Positions 8,265 through 14,135 of a DNA stretch of 28,227 bases are shown here, one piece after another. The translations under genes were made by a program, and so were the position numbers. This stretch comes from a virus, in the IMG/VR virus record IMGVR_UViG_3300030380_000547, positions 1-28,227 of that record; one strand, written 5' to 3'. The notes beneath the pieces are model-generated. The model had not been told where the DNA came from. It worked only from the letters and a program-made list of their open reading frames with translations, and did not search any database. How positions within the stretch are numbered: the stretch's first letter is position 1; each line of letters starts with the position of its first letter.

Positions 8265-8278
8265 ACACGGAGATAAAA

Positions 8279-8734
8279 ATGGCAACAACAACATTTTCAG
8301 GCCCAATAAAAGCTGGAACAATTAGAGATACAACAGGAACTACTGTAGGAACTAATGTTGTAAACGTAGGTTCAGTTGTAATGGCTCAATCAGCAGTTAT
8401 AGATATAATTGGTGCAGATTCAAACGATCAAGTTTGTGCAACTGTCCCAGCTAATTCTCAAATTATAGATGTAATCTTAAACGTAACTACAGTATCGAAT
8501 GATTCAGGTACGGCTGTTGTTAATGTTGGAACTTCTGCTGATCCAGATGCGTTTTTAAATGACGTTAATGTTAAAGCATTAGCAACCACTCATGGTACAT
8601 TAGACGCAGAAGCCACTGATGTTGGTACATCCGACATACAAGTTTTAGCTGATTTTGATGGTCAAAACGCAGATGGTGATGCTGGTGCAGCTACGGTAAC
8701 TGTTTTATATATTCAAAACAATAACCTTTCATAA
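8279..8734 (+). CDS. Probable virion protein, beta-rich
   Basis: This 151-residue protein begins ATTTFSGPIKAGTIRDTTGT and is dominated by Thr, Val, Ala, Asp and Asn with beta-strand-like alternation (SVVMAQSAVIDI, SQIIDVILNVTTVS, AATVTVLYIQNN). The composition and lack of any enzyme motif are typical of phage structural proteins, possibly a capsid-surface or fibre-like element. A GGAG site precedes the ATG. It is followed after ten bases by another small beta-rich gene with its own AAGGAG. The specific role is unknown. Confidence 0.72.
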   Translation: MATTTFSGPIKAGTIRDTTGTTVGTNVVNVGSVVMAQSAVIDIIGADSNDQVCATVPANSQIIDVILNVTTVSNDSGTAVVNVGTSADPDAFLNDVNVKALATTHGTLDAEATDVGTSDIQVLADFDGQNADGDAGAATVTVLYIQNNNLS

Positions 8735-8744
8735 GGAGTAAGTG

Positions 8745-9029
8745 ATGGAATCAGATGTTAGAAGTCTATCTTTCACGTCTTCTTCAGCTACAGTTACACC
8801 TCGTTCAAGATTACAAGCTATATATTACGTTCACGCTGCCAGTGCTGATTTAACTTTTAGTAATGGATCAGGTGGAGGAACTACACTATTAGAGTTGACC
8901 GCTCCTAGTGCAATTGGTACAGAAACAGTTTATGTACCGGGTAGAGGTCTTTTGTTCGGTGGTGGTATTCATGTAACATCTAGTAGCACAACTAATATAC
9001 CTAGTGTTACTTTGTTTTATGAAGGCTAA
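8745..9029 (+). CDS. Small beta-rich probable virion protein
   Basis: The 94-residue product starts at ATG 8745, six bases after AAGGAG (8733-8738); a GTG one codon earlier would be too close to that site. The sequence contains SLSFTSSSATVTPRSRLQAI, a strand YYVHAASADLTFSNGSGGG, and VYVPGRGLLFGGGIHV, then a terminal VTLFYEG strand. It looks like a compact beta-sandwich or decoration-type protein. The adjacent gene upstream has similar composition, so the two may act together on the virion. No recognised motif is seen. Confidence 0.68.
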   Translation: MESDVRSLSFTSSSATVTPRSRLQAIYYVHAASADLTFSNGSGGGTTLLELTAPSAIGTETVYVPGRGLLFGGGIHVTSSSTTNIPSVTLFYEG

Positions 9030-9315
9030 AAGAAAAAAAGGAATGGGGATTAAGACTTCTGTGAAGTCTGGTAATTTTCGTAAAACCAAGAGCGGTGCAG
9101 GTATGACTGCTAAAGGTGTAGCTGCATATCGCAGAGCTAATCCCGGTTCTAAACTTAAAACAGCCGTTACAGGTAAAGTTAAAAAAGGTTCTAAAGATGC
9201 AAAAAGACGTAAGTCGTTTTGTGCTCGTTCTGCTGGGCAAATGAAGATGTTCCCAAAAGCAGCCAAAGATCCAAACAGTCGTTTACGACAAGCTAGAAAA
9301 AGGTGGAAATGCTAA
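9019..9315 (+). CDS. Basic Cys-containing phage protein (DUF6321-like)
   Basis: The 98-residue protein is very basic. The start ATG at 9019 overlaps the preceding gene by 11 bases. The core is GAGMTAKGVAAYRRANPGSK (residues 26-45), then KRRKSFCARSAGQMK (62-76) and a terminal KDPNSRLRQARKRWKC. This order (a TAKG-AAY helix, a KSFCAR cysteine motif and a final R-W-x-C) matches a small family I recall in marine phages as DUF6321; that name is from memory. Two cysteines (C68, C98) might form a disulfide or bind metal. The charge suggests binding to nucleic acid, perhaps in the virion, but this is inference. Confidence 0.75.
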   Translation: MKAKRKKGMGIKTSVKSGNFRKTKSGAGMTAKGVAAYRRANPGSKLKTAVTGKVKKGSKDAKRRKSFCARSAGQMKMFPKAAKDPNSRLRQARKRWKC

Positions 9316-9611
9316 TAGATACAGTAACTGCTTTTCAAGGTGAAAGAATGGAAAAAGAAGATATACAGAGAGTCTTTGGTAAAGACATAAACAGCAAAGT
9401 TGCCGTTCAAGGCAACGAAATTAAACATATGCAACAAGATATGGATGAAATTAAGGCCGATGTAGAAGAGATAAAAAAGTCTTTAATTGAAATTCATACT
9501 GTTTTATCAGAAGCTAAAGGCGGCTGGAAAACATTGATGTGGGCAGCAGGTGCAGGTAGTGCCGTGACTGCTTTTTTGATTATGGTACAACAATTTTTTT
9601 GGGGTAAATAA
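9309..9611 (+). CDS. Coiled-coil protein with C-terminal membrane anchor (XhlA-like)
   Basis: The product, 100 residues from ATG 9309, has a heptad-patterned coiled coil over roughly residues 35-70 (MDEIKADVEEIKKSLIEI), followed by a single hydrophobic segment WKTLMWAAGAGSAVTAFLIM near the C-terminus. This layout resembles XhlA/hemolysin-type accessory lysis proteins that work with holins, with the N-terminal coiled coil in the cytoplasm. An internal ATG at 9348 with AAGG upstream is an alternative start, giving 87 residues. It overlaps the previous gene by seven bases. It lies far from the main holin/endolysin block, so a virion or membrane-tethering role is also possible. Confidence 0.65.
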   Translation: MLIDTVTAFQGERMEKEDIQRVFGKDINSKVAVQGNEIKHMQQDMDEIKADVEEIKKSLIEIHTVLSEAKGGWKTLMWAAGAGSAVTAFLIMVQQFFWGK

Positions 9612-9612
9612 A

Positions 9613-9882
9613 ATGGCAGAAATGAGCTTTGAAGAATATCAGAAATCTCAAGTATCTAAAATGATGAAAGGGATGAAAGAAAAAGCTGAGGACAGACGTA
9701 AAAAGAATGATGAGGCTTTTAAGAAAAAAACGAGAGAAGAAGATAAAAAAGCAGGTGGTGGTTACATGCAATCAAAAGGTGGAGCTGCTGGCGGTGTTAA
9801 AAAGAAAAAAACGAAGTCGAATGTTTCTAGCCGTGCTGATGGTATTGTTAAAAAAGGTAGGACAAAAGGTAGGATGGTCTAA
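9613..9882 (+). CDS. Lysine-rich small protein with DGI-KKG-TKGR tail
   Basis: The 89-residue product is a long charged helix in its first half (EMSFEEYQKSQVSKMMKGMK), followed by a glycine-rich hinge (GGGYMQSKGGAAGGVKKKK) and the tail RADGIVKKGRTKGRMV. It has no membrane segment or enzyme motif. The tail closely resembles that of the next gene's product. The next gene starts within the stop codon (TAATG), so the two are probably made together. High lysine content suggests electrostatic binding to DNA or capsid. Function unknown. Confidence 0.65.
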   Translation: MAEMSFEEYQKSQVSKMMKGMKEKAEDRRKKNDEAFKKKTREEDKKAGGGYMQSKGGAAGGVKKKKTKSNVSSRADGIVKKGRTKGRMV

Positions 9883-10295
9883 TGGCTAAAACCAGATCAT
9901 ATTTACTAGATGTAAAAAAAAGAAGAAAAGATGCGAAAAACGAGAGAATAGCAAATGACTTAGAAAACGCTATGAATCTTACTGATGATCCCGCAATACA
10001 AGGTATGGGAGTAGCAAGGATATTAGCTCCTAAACCTAAACCTAAACAAAAAGGGATAAGAATAAAGCTGCCTTTTGATCCCAGTAAAACGGGAGACATG
10101 ATACGAAAAATGATTAATGAGGAAACAATGATTAATGAGGAAACAGAAAAAGCCAAAGATAAAAAAGGTATGCAAGTAAAAGGAACTCAAACTGCTAGAA
10201 AAGGAGGCTTGATTAGAAGTAAACCGAGAAGAGATGGAATTGCTAAAAAAGGGAAAACAAAAGGGAGAATAATTCGTGGCGTACTTAATAAGTAA
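9882..10295 (+). CDS. Lysine-rich protein sharing a C-terminal tail motif
   Basis: This 137-residue basic protein begins AKTRSYLLDVKKRRKDAKNE, has a Pro/Lys stretch near residue 50 (LAPKPKPKQKG) and two almost identical MINEET segments (about residues 83-94), then GGLIRSKPRRDGIAKKGKTK and a short GRIIRGVLNK end. Its C-terminal motif parallels that of the upstream neighbour even though the N-terminal parts differ. It is coupled by TAATG to the previous gene and overlaps the next by 20 bases. No known function; likely a structural or nucleic-acid-associated phage protein. Confidence 0.65.
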   Translation: MAKTRSYLLDVKKRRKDAKNERIANDLENAMNLTDDPAIQGMGVARILAPKPKPKQKGIRIKLPFDPSKTGDMIRKMINEETMINEETEKAKDKKGMQVKGTQTARKGGLIRSKPRRDGIAKKGKTKGRIIRGVLNK

Positions 10296-11001
10296 CATAC
10301 CATATACGAAAGTTTGGATTAGAAAAGAATTTACACATGGACATCAAAAATATCACGGGGAGTTTATACATGGATTGGCAATCGCAGTCACAACAATGCC
10401 GGACCGATGTCTCAGTTTCCAAATCATATTTACAGGATGTGAAGAGGAAGAGGGCGAGAGTAATCCGCACGGAGGTGCCATGTGGGCAAGGATGCCTATC
10501 ACAGCACTCTGTGGGGACATCCCAATGGATGAGTGGCCTGAAAGAATGGAAACACACCTCGCACAACCGTGGGACTGTCCATCACACCACCACTCAATTG
10601 TGTCCCTTAACAGGTGTAAGCCTAGCCCATGGTTATGTAAGATCGCCGGGGAGTTTCATACATCGAGATATCTCTTCACTGTGGACTTCACCGAAAGCGA
10701 AATCGCAGACTGTCCAGCCCAACACAAGCAGAGTCACGTTATGGTGCTGACAGATGGGCCTTGGAAGGGCAACATGGTAGCATTACCGAATAATAGAGTA
10801 AGAGTTACTAGTCCTGCTCTCTGGGTTACTGGTGAGGGTGCTCCTGATTTTAGACCAACACAATTTACACATTGTGCAGAGCAAGATGACTCGTATATGG
10901 ACCCAAATATAACATTCAACAATCTTTATAGAGGAGATGAAAATGTCGATATCGAGAAGTCAGATGTCAAAACAACTAAAAGGAAACAAAAAAGAAAATA
11001 A
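10276..11001 (+). CDS. Cys/His-rich conserved phage protein of unknown function
   Basis: The 241-residue protein starts with GTG 10276, eight bases after GGGAG (10263-10267). It opens MAYLISNIPYTKVWIRKEF, a start I recall in a conserved marine-phage family without assigned function. Eight cysteines (C45, C55, C79, C101, C114, C121, C146, C200) and many histidines, including a triple His at 104-106, suggest metal binding. It ends in a basic KTTKRKQKRK tail inside the next gene. Bases 10441-10740 contain 157 G or C in 300 (about 52%), far above neighbouring genes, which points to unusual selection or transfer. A second long frame lies over the same DNA. Not an enzyme I can recognise. Confidence 0.75.
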   Translation: MAYLISNIPYTKVWIRKEFTHGHQKYHGEFIHGLAIAVTTMPDRCLSFQIIFTGCEEEEGESNPHGGAMWARMPITALCGDIPMDEWPERMETHLAQPWDCPSHHHSIVSLNRCKPSPWLCKIAGEFHTSRYLFTVDFTESEIADCPAQHKQSHVMVLTDGPWKGNMVALPNNRVRVTSPALWVTGEGAPDFRPTQFTHCAEQDDSYMDPNITFNNLYRGDENVDIEKSDVKTTKRKQKRK

Positions 11002-11326
11002 AAAAAGTAACACTGCTACTGGTAATAGAAAAAAACTAGATGCTGATGGTGATGGTAAAATAACTGGAAAAGATTTCGCATTACTTAGACAACGGAAAGG
11101 AACTACGATGAGAAAAAAAATGGCTAAAGGTAACTCTGTAAAGATGTCCAAAGGTGGAGCAGTTAAGATGTCCAAAGGTGGAGCAGTTAAGATGTCCAAA
11201 GGTGGAGCAGTTAAAATGTCCAAGGGCGGAGCCGTTATGAAGAAAATGGCTAAAGGCGGTGCTGTTAAGATGTCCAAAGGCGGTGCTGTTATGAAGAAGA
11301 TGGCTAGAGGCGGAAGGGTTAGATAA
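10943..11326 (+). CDS. EF-hand/dockerin-like protein with tandem KMSKGGAV repeats
   Basis: Start ATG 10943 lies six bases after GAGGAG; the ATG at 10937 abuts that site. The 127-residue product has three parts. A basic N-terminus is followed by a calcium-loop-like sequence DADGDGKITGKD (residues 33-44), with acidic residues at loop positions 1, 3, 5 and 12, glycine at 6 and isoleucine at 8. Only one such loop is present, followed by FALLRQ, so it resembles half a dockerin or a lone EF-hand. The C-terminal half is a tandem array of KMSKGGAV units, with two longer MKKMAKGGAV-type units, ending GGRVR. The protein overlaps its upstream gene by 59 bases. Calcium binding is predicted, not shown. 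Confidence 0.75.
   Translation: MSISRSQMSKQLKGNKKENKKSNTATGNRKKLDADGDGKITGKDFALLRQRKGTTMRKKMAKGNSVKMSKGGAVKMSKGGAVKMSKGGAVKMSKGGAVMKKMAKGGAVKMSKGGAVMKKMARGGRVR
11141..11290 (+). repeat. 24-base tandem repeat within a coding region
   Basis: Three adjacent 24-base units (11141-11164, 11165-11188, 11189-11212) are identical; a fourth (11213-11236) differs mainly at silent third positions. After a 30-base insert-like unit (11237-11266), another related 24-base unit occupies 11267-11290. Each encodes KMSKGGAV. The array is in frame, so copy-number changes would lengthen or shorten the protein without breaking it. Confidence 0.92.
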
Positions 11327-11502
11327 TGACCGTTAAAAAGAAAAAGACAACTAAAAAAAAGTCTGGCTCTAAACCTACAAACCCAGCTTTGTACGCTAGA
11401 GTAAAAGCTGAAGCAAAGCGTAAGTTCAAGGTATATCCATCAGCTTACGCAAACGGCTGGTTAGTGCGTACATATAAGGCTAGAGGAGGAGGCTACGCTT
11501 AA
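11326..11502 (+). CDS. 58-residue basic protein with YPSAYANGW motif
   Basis: The ATG overlaps the preceding stop (TAATG). The product has a Lys/Thr-rich N-terminus (VKKKKTTKKKSG), then KPTNPALYARVKAEAKRKFK, YPSAYANGWLVRTYK and a GGGYA end. The repeated basic residues with conserved aromatic positions suggest a small folded domain, perhaps nucleic-acid or virion associated. I recall the KPTNPALYARVKAEAK / YPSAYANGW signature in many environmental phage genomes, without a function. No membrane segment. Confidence 0.72.
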   Translation: MTVKKKKTTKKKSGSKPTNPALYARVKAEAKRKFKVYPSAYANGWLVRTYKARGGGYA

Positions 11503-11571
11503 ATGGGCTTAGTGTTATTTTTTATAATCTTTGTACTGCCTGTTGTTTGGGTAACTTATTATGTCTCTTAA
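11503..11571 (+). CDS. 22-residue membrane microprotein (candidate)
   Basis: A frame starting directly after the upstream stop (TAAATG) encodes a single hydrophobic stretch beginning MGLVLFFIIFVLPVVWVTYY and ending two residues later, a plausible single-pass membrane helix with one central proline. A GAGGAGG-like purine tract at about 11482-11490 could initiate it by coupling. It overlaps the start of the next gene by 11 bases. Very short frames can be chance, but the filled gap, the coupling and the entirely hydrophobic content support a real peptide, perhaps tied to lysis or envelope interaction. Confidence 0.42.
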   Translation: MGLVLFFIIFVLPVVWVTYYVS

Positions 11572-11857
11572 AGAATGGTTCGGTAAAGGTTCTAAAGGAG
11601 ATTGGGTAGACATAGGTGCTCCTAAGAAAAAGGGCAAATATCAAGCTTGTGGACGTAAGTCTGCGAAAGGAGATAGCAAACGTGCATACCCAAAATGTGT
11701 ACCAAGAGCAAAAGCTAAATCTATGACTGCGGCACAACGTAAATCTGCTGTTCAGAGAAAACGAGCAGCAGGAAACCCGGGAGGTAAACCAACAAATGTC
11801 AAAACGATTGCCAAATCCAAGAATACCAAGAAAACCCGGTCAACCCGCAAAGTCTAA
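11561..11857 (+). CDS. Basic small protein with CGRKS / YPKCVP motifs
   Basis: The 98-residue product starts SLKEWFGKGSKGDWVDIGAP, then carries two cysteines, C30 in QACGRKS and C46 in YPKCVP, and a basic helix MTAAQRKSAVQRKRAAGNPG, ending in a Lys/Arg/Thr-rich tail. The WVDIGAPKKKGKYQACGRKS ... YPKCVP ... RKRAAGNPGG signature is one I recall in marine phages and in some large eukaryotic viruses, of unknown function. The pair of cysteines could hold a disulfide or a metal. Its tail overlaps the next gene by 62 bases, an unusually long overlap that encodes two basic tails at once. Confidence 0.75.
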   Translation: MSLKEWFGKGSKGDWVDIGAPKKKGKYQACGRKSAKGDSKRAYPKCVPRAKAKSMTAAQRKSAVQRKRAAGNPGGKPTNVKTIAKSKNTKKTRSTRKV

Positions 11858-12089
11858 AAAGCACTCTGACCTCTATACGGATGAAAACCCAAAGGGTACA
11901 ATAAAAGGACTGAAGTTCGCTACTAGAGAGGATGCAGTAAAAAGCGTAAGTAAGATAAGAAATAGCGGTAGATCAAAAGCTCATAAAATTCAAGCTGCTA
12001 TAGCTATGGAACAAAGAGCTAGGGTTATGGGTAAAAAGTCTGCTGCTGGAGTTTATAGAAAATATATTAATAGTGTGAAAGCAAAATGA
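11796..12089 (+). CDS. Small protein with HSDLYTDENPKGTIKGL motif (DUF5824-like)
   Basis: The 97-residue protein has a basic/proline N-terminus (KRLPNPRIPRKPGQPAKSKK), then the motif HSDLYTDENPKGTIKGLKF, a helix DAVKSVSKIRNSGRSKAHKI and a C-terminal AAIAMEQRARVMGKKSAAGV helix before a YRKYIN end. I recall this motif as DUF5824, a family in phages and giant viruses; the name is from memory. It overlaps the upstream gene by 62 bases, and the next gene starts in ATGA at its stop. Role unknown; basic character suggests virion or DNA association. Confidence 0.75.
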   Translation: MSKRLPNPRIPRKPGQPAKSKKHSDLYTDENPKGTIKGLKFATREDAVKSVSKIRNSGRSKAHKIQAAIAMEQRARVMGKKSAAGVYRKYINSVKAK

Positions 12090-12799
12090 CTACAACTGGA
12101 ACAACTAATTTTAACTTAAACTTAATAGATTTAGTGGAAGAAGCATATTCTAGGTGTGGCACTGAATTACGCACAGGTTATGATTTAGCTACAGCTAGAC
12201 GCTCTTTAAATTTACTAACTATTGAATGGGCAAACAGAGGAATAAACTTATGGACTATCGAAGAAGGATCTGTCCCACTTACTTCTGGAACTTCTGAATA
12301 CGACTTACCTCTCGACACTATAGATTTATTAGACCACGTATTAAGAACGGGGTCGAATACAACACAACAAGATTTATCAATCAGCAGAATATCTGTTAGC
12401 ACTTATGCTTCTATACCAAGTAAAAATAATACAGGGCGACCTGTACAAGTTTGGGTAGATAGAAGATCGGGAGCGACTACACCTACAGGAGTCGAAAGTC
12501 CTCGGATTCATTTGTGGCCTGTACCAGATTCAGCTACCACATATACGTTTGTATATTGGAGAATGAGGAGGATTCAAGACGCAGGGAACGGCGTAGAGAC
12601 TCAAGACATACCGTTTAGGTTAATTCCGTGTATGGTGGCTGGTTTAGCGTACTATTTATCTTTAAAGATACCAGAAGCAACTCCGAGGATTGAGATGTTA
12701 AAAATGGCGTATGAAGAACAGTGGTCGTATGCGTCTGGAGAAGATAGAGAAAAGGCAGCAGTTAGGTTTGTTCCTAGAGAATTTTATTTGGGAGGATAA
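12086..12799 (+). CDS. Head-tail connector / neck protein (gp4- or tubular A-like)
   Basis: The 237-residue protein starts in an ATGA overlap. Near the N-terminus LIDLVEEAYSRCGTELRTGY and ATARRSLNLLTIEWANRGIN form the helical bundle typical of connector proteins; a beta region follows with SGTSEYDLPLDTIDL, GRPVQVWVDRR and IHLWPVPDSATTYTFVYWRM; the end returns to helices (PFRLIPCMVAGLAYYLSLKI). This helix-beta-helix layout is shared by P22 gp4-like and T7 gp11-like neck proteins that bind the portal. Position after the head module and before tail genes supports it. Which of the two families fits better cannot be judged by eye. Confidence 0.78.
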   Translation: MTTTGTTNFNLNLIDLVEEAYSRCGTELRTGYDLATARRSLNLLTIEWANRGINLWTIEEGSVPLTSGTSEYDLPLDTIDLLDHVLRTGSNTTQQDLSISRISVSTYASIPSKNNTGRPVQVWVDRRSGATTPTGVESPRIHLWPVPDSATTYTFVYWRMRRIQDAGNGVETQDIPFRLIPCMVAGLAYYLSLKIPEATPRIEMLKMAYEEQWSYASGEDREKAAVRFVPREFYLGG

Positions 12800-13159
12800 A
12801 TGGGAAATCGTTATGCCGCTGGAAAACACACTATTGCTGAATGTGATAGGTGTGGGTTCAGGTATAAACTCAAGGAACTTAAACCATTAGTAATAAGAGG
12901 TGAACATACAAACATCTTTGTGTGTCCTCCATGTTTTGAAAAAGACCATCCACAAAACAGATTAGGTCTTTATCCTGTAGAAGATCCACAAGCTATACGA
13001 AATCCCAGACCTGACTTATCAAGATTTGCAGAATCAAACGCTAGAAATTATCAGTTTGGATTTAATCCTGTGGGGTTAAGCGATACATTTGGTTTGGATG
13101 ATATAAACGATTTAGTAAGCACTGGCAGTGTAGGAACTGTTACTGTTACTACGAGTTAG
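12800..13159 (+). CDS. Zinc-ribbon neck-associated protein
   Basis: The 119-residue protein begins at the base after the upstream stop. A treble of cysteine pairs C15-x2-C18 (ECDRCGF) and C42-x2-C45 (VCPPCFE) forms a likely zinc ribbon around a KLKELKPLVIRG strand. Next is DHPQNRLGLYPVEDPQAIRN, then a low-complexity region and a terminal strand ending SVGTVTVTTS. I recall this CDRC...CPPC...DHPQNRLG arrangement in phage genomes beside neck genes. Zinc probably stabilises the fold; a virion role is inferred from neighbours on both sides. The C-terminal strand is almost repeated in the protein at 24841. Confidence 0.78.
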   Translation: MGNRYAAGKHTIAECDRCGFRYKLKELKPLVIRGEHTNIFVCPPCFEKDHPQNRLGLYPVEDPQAIRNPRPDLSRFAESNARNYQFGFNPVGLSDTFGLDDINDLVSTGSVGTVTVTTS

Positions 13160-13168
13160 GAGTTATAA

Positions 13169-13846
13169 GTGAACTACACTCAGTTATTTGAAACAATAAA
13201 AAGTTTTTGTGAAAATGATTTTCCAGATACAGAATTTACTGATTCTTTAGGAGGGGCTACAACAAATACAAGTACAGAGCAAATAAATAAGTTTATAGAT
13301 TTAGCTGAACAAAAAATATATAACTCTGTACAAATATTAAGTTTAAGAAAAACTGTTACGGGAAGTTTAACTCAGAATAATAGATACCTGCAAACCCCTA
13401 CTGATTGGTTATCTAATTTTTCATTAGCTCTCATAGATAGTTCTGGAATTTATCACTATCTTATGAATAAAGACGTAAATTTTATTAGAGAAGCTTTCCC
13501 TGACCCTACTGCCACAGCAAGACCTACACACTATGCTCTTTTTGATAAAGATACGTTTATAGTTGGCCCTACACCTGATACTGGATATACCGCAGAACTT
13601 TATTATTTTTATTATCCAGAATCTATTGTTACTGCCACTAATACATGGCTAGGGGATAATTACGATTCAGCTCTTTTGTACGGTGCTTTACTAGAAGCTC
13701 AAGTGTATATGAAAGGTGAACAAGACGTATTTAAAAACTACATGGACCGATATAACGAAGCTTTGAGTGGACTTAAAACGCTAAGTGAAGGTAAAAATAG
13801 GCAGGACACGTATAGAACTAAACAAAATAGAGTAGGAGTAGGGTAA
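13169..13846 (+). CDS. Second head-tail connector/adaptor protein
   Basis: The start is GTG 13169, placed six bases after AGGAG, a site that overlaps the previous stop codon. The 225-residue protein has an N-terminal helical part (TQLFETIKSFCENDFPDTEF, and INKFIDLAEQKIYNSVQIL), a beta core (LQTPTDWLSNFSLALIDSSG, THYALFDKDTFIVGPTP, TAELYYFYYPES) and a C-terminal helix pair with DSALLYGALLEAQVYMKGEQ. The last motif, an LLYGALxEAxxxMKGE helix, is typical of phage neck/adaptor proteins that join portal to tail. Its size and layout echo the upstream connector, suggesting distantly related neck rings. Confidence 0.78.
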   Translation: MNYTQLFETIKSFCENDFPDTEFTDSLGGATTNTSTEQINKFIDLAEQKIYNSVQILSLRKTVTGSLTQNNRYLQTPTDWLSNFSLALIDSSGIYHYLMNKDVNFIREAFPDPTATARPTHYALFDKDTFIVGPTPDTGYTAELYYFYYPESIVTATNTWLGDNYDSALLYGALLEAQVYMKGEQDVFKNYMDRYNEALSGLKTLSEGKNRQDTYRTKQNRVGVG

Positions 13847-13847
13847 A

Positions 13848-14135
13848 ATGTTTAATATTAAAACTGGAGATATAAAATCACCAATCGTAAAAACCAGCAA
13901 TTACGGTGGATTATCGGCTGATGATATCGCAGAGATATGCACGAGTAAGATAATATCCGTTGCAGAAACTGCCCCTCCTGCAATTAGAGAACAAGCTAAG
14001 TTTTTTAAAGATAACTTAAATCTTGTCCTAAAGGTATATATAAATCAAGCTATGGAATCTCAAAAAGACAGGGATATTCAAACCTGTATAAGAGGAGGAC
14101 ATAGTGAGGCAGCAGATATATTAAGGAGATCATAA
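13848..14135 (+). CDS. Small helical protein of the neck/tail region
   Basis: The 95-residue product has an extended N-terminus (FNIKTGDIKSPIVKTSNYGG), a helix DDIAEICTSKIISVAETAPP, and a second helical stretch EQAKFFKDNLNLVLKVYINQ ending with CIRGGHSEAADILRRS. No membrane segment or catalytic motif is evident. It is spaced one base from the upstream connector and its stop overlaps the next start (TAATG). It may be a tail-assembly or adaptor component. Function unknown. Confidence 0.7.
   Translation: MFNIKTGDIKSPIVKTSNYGGLSADDIAEICTSKIISVAETAPPAIREQAKFFKDNLNLVLKVYINQAMESQKDRDIQTCIRGGHSEAADILRRS

Noticed and set aside
8199-8278. tRNA or small RNA gene in the intergenic gap
   Set aside because: The stem arrangement does not form a cloverleaf and lacks the conserved TpsiC-loop sequence; only the simple inverted repeat can be supported.
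8889-9266. 125-codon minus-strand frame
   Set aside because: It lies across two well-supported plus-strand genes and lacks a start site or protein-like pattern.
9707-9889. 60-codon +frame ORF overlapping the lysine-rich gene
   Set aside because: Shifted reading of poly-lysine codons; the real gene has better context and a conserved tail.
10960-11277. 105-codon minus-strand frame opposite the tandem repeat
   Set aside because: Its repeated product is the antisense of the KMSKGGAV units, with no ribosome site; the plus strand has a good start and coherent domains.
11141-11290. CRISPR-like array
   Set aside because: The repeats are directly adjacent with no spacers and are in frame in a coding region.
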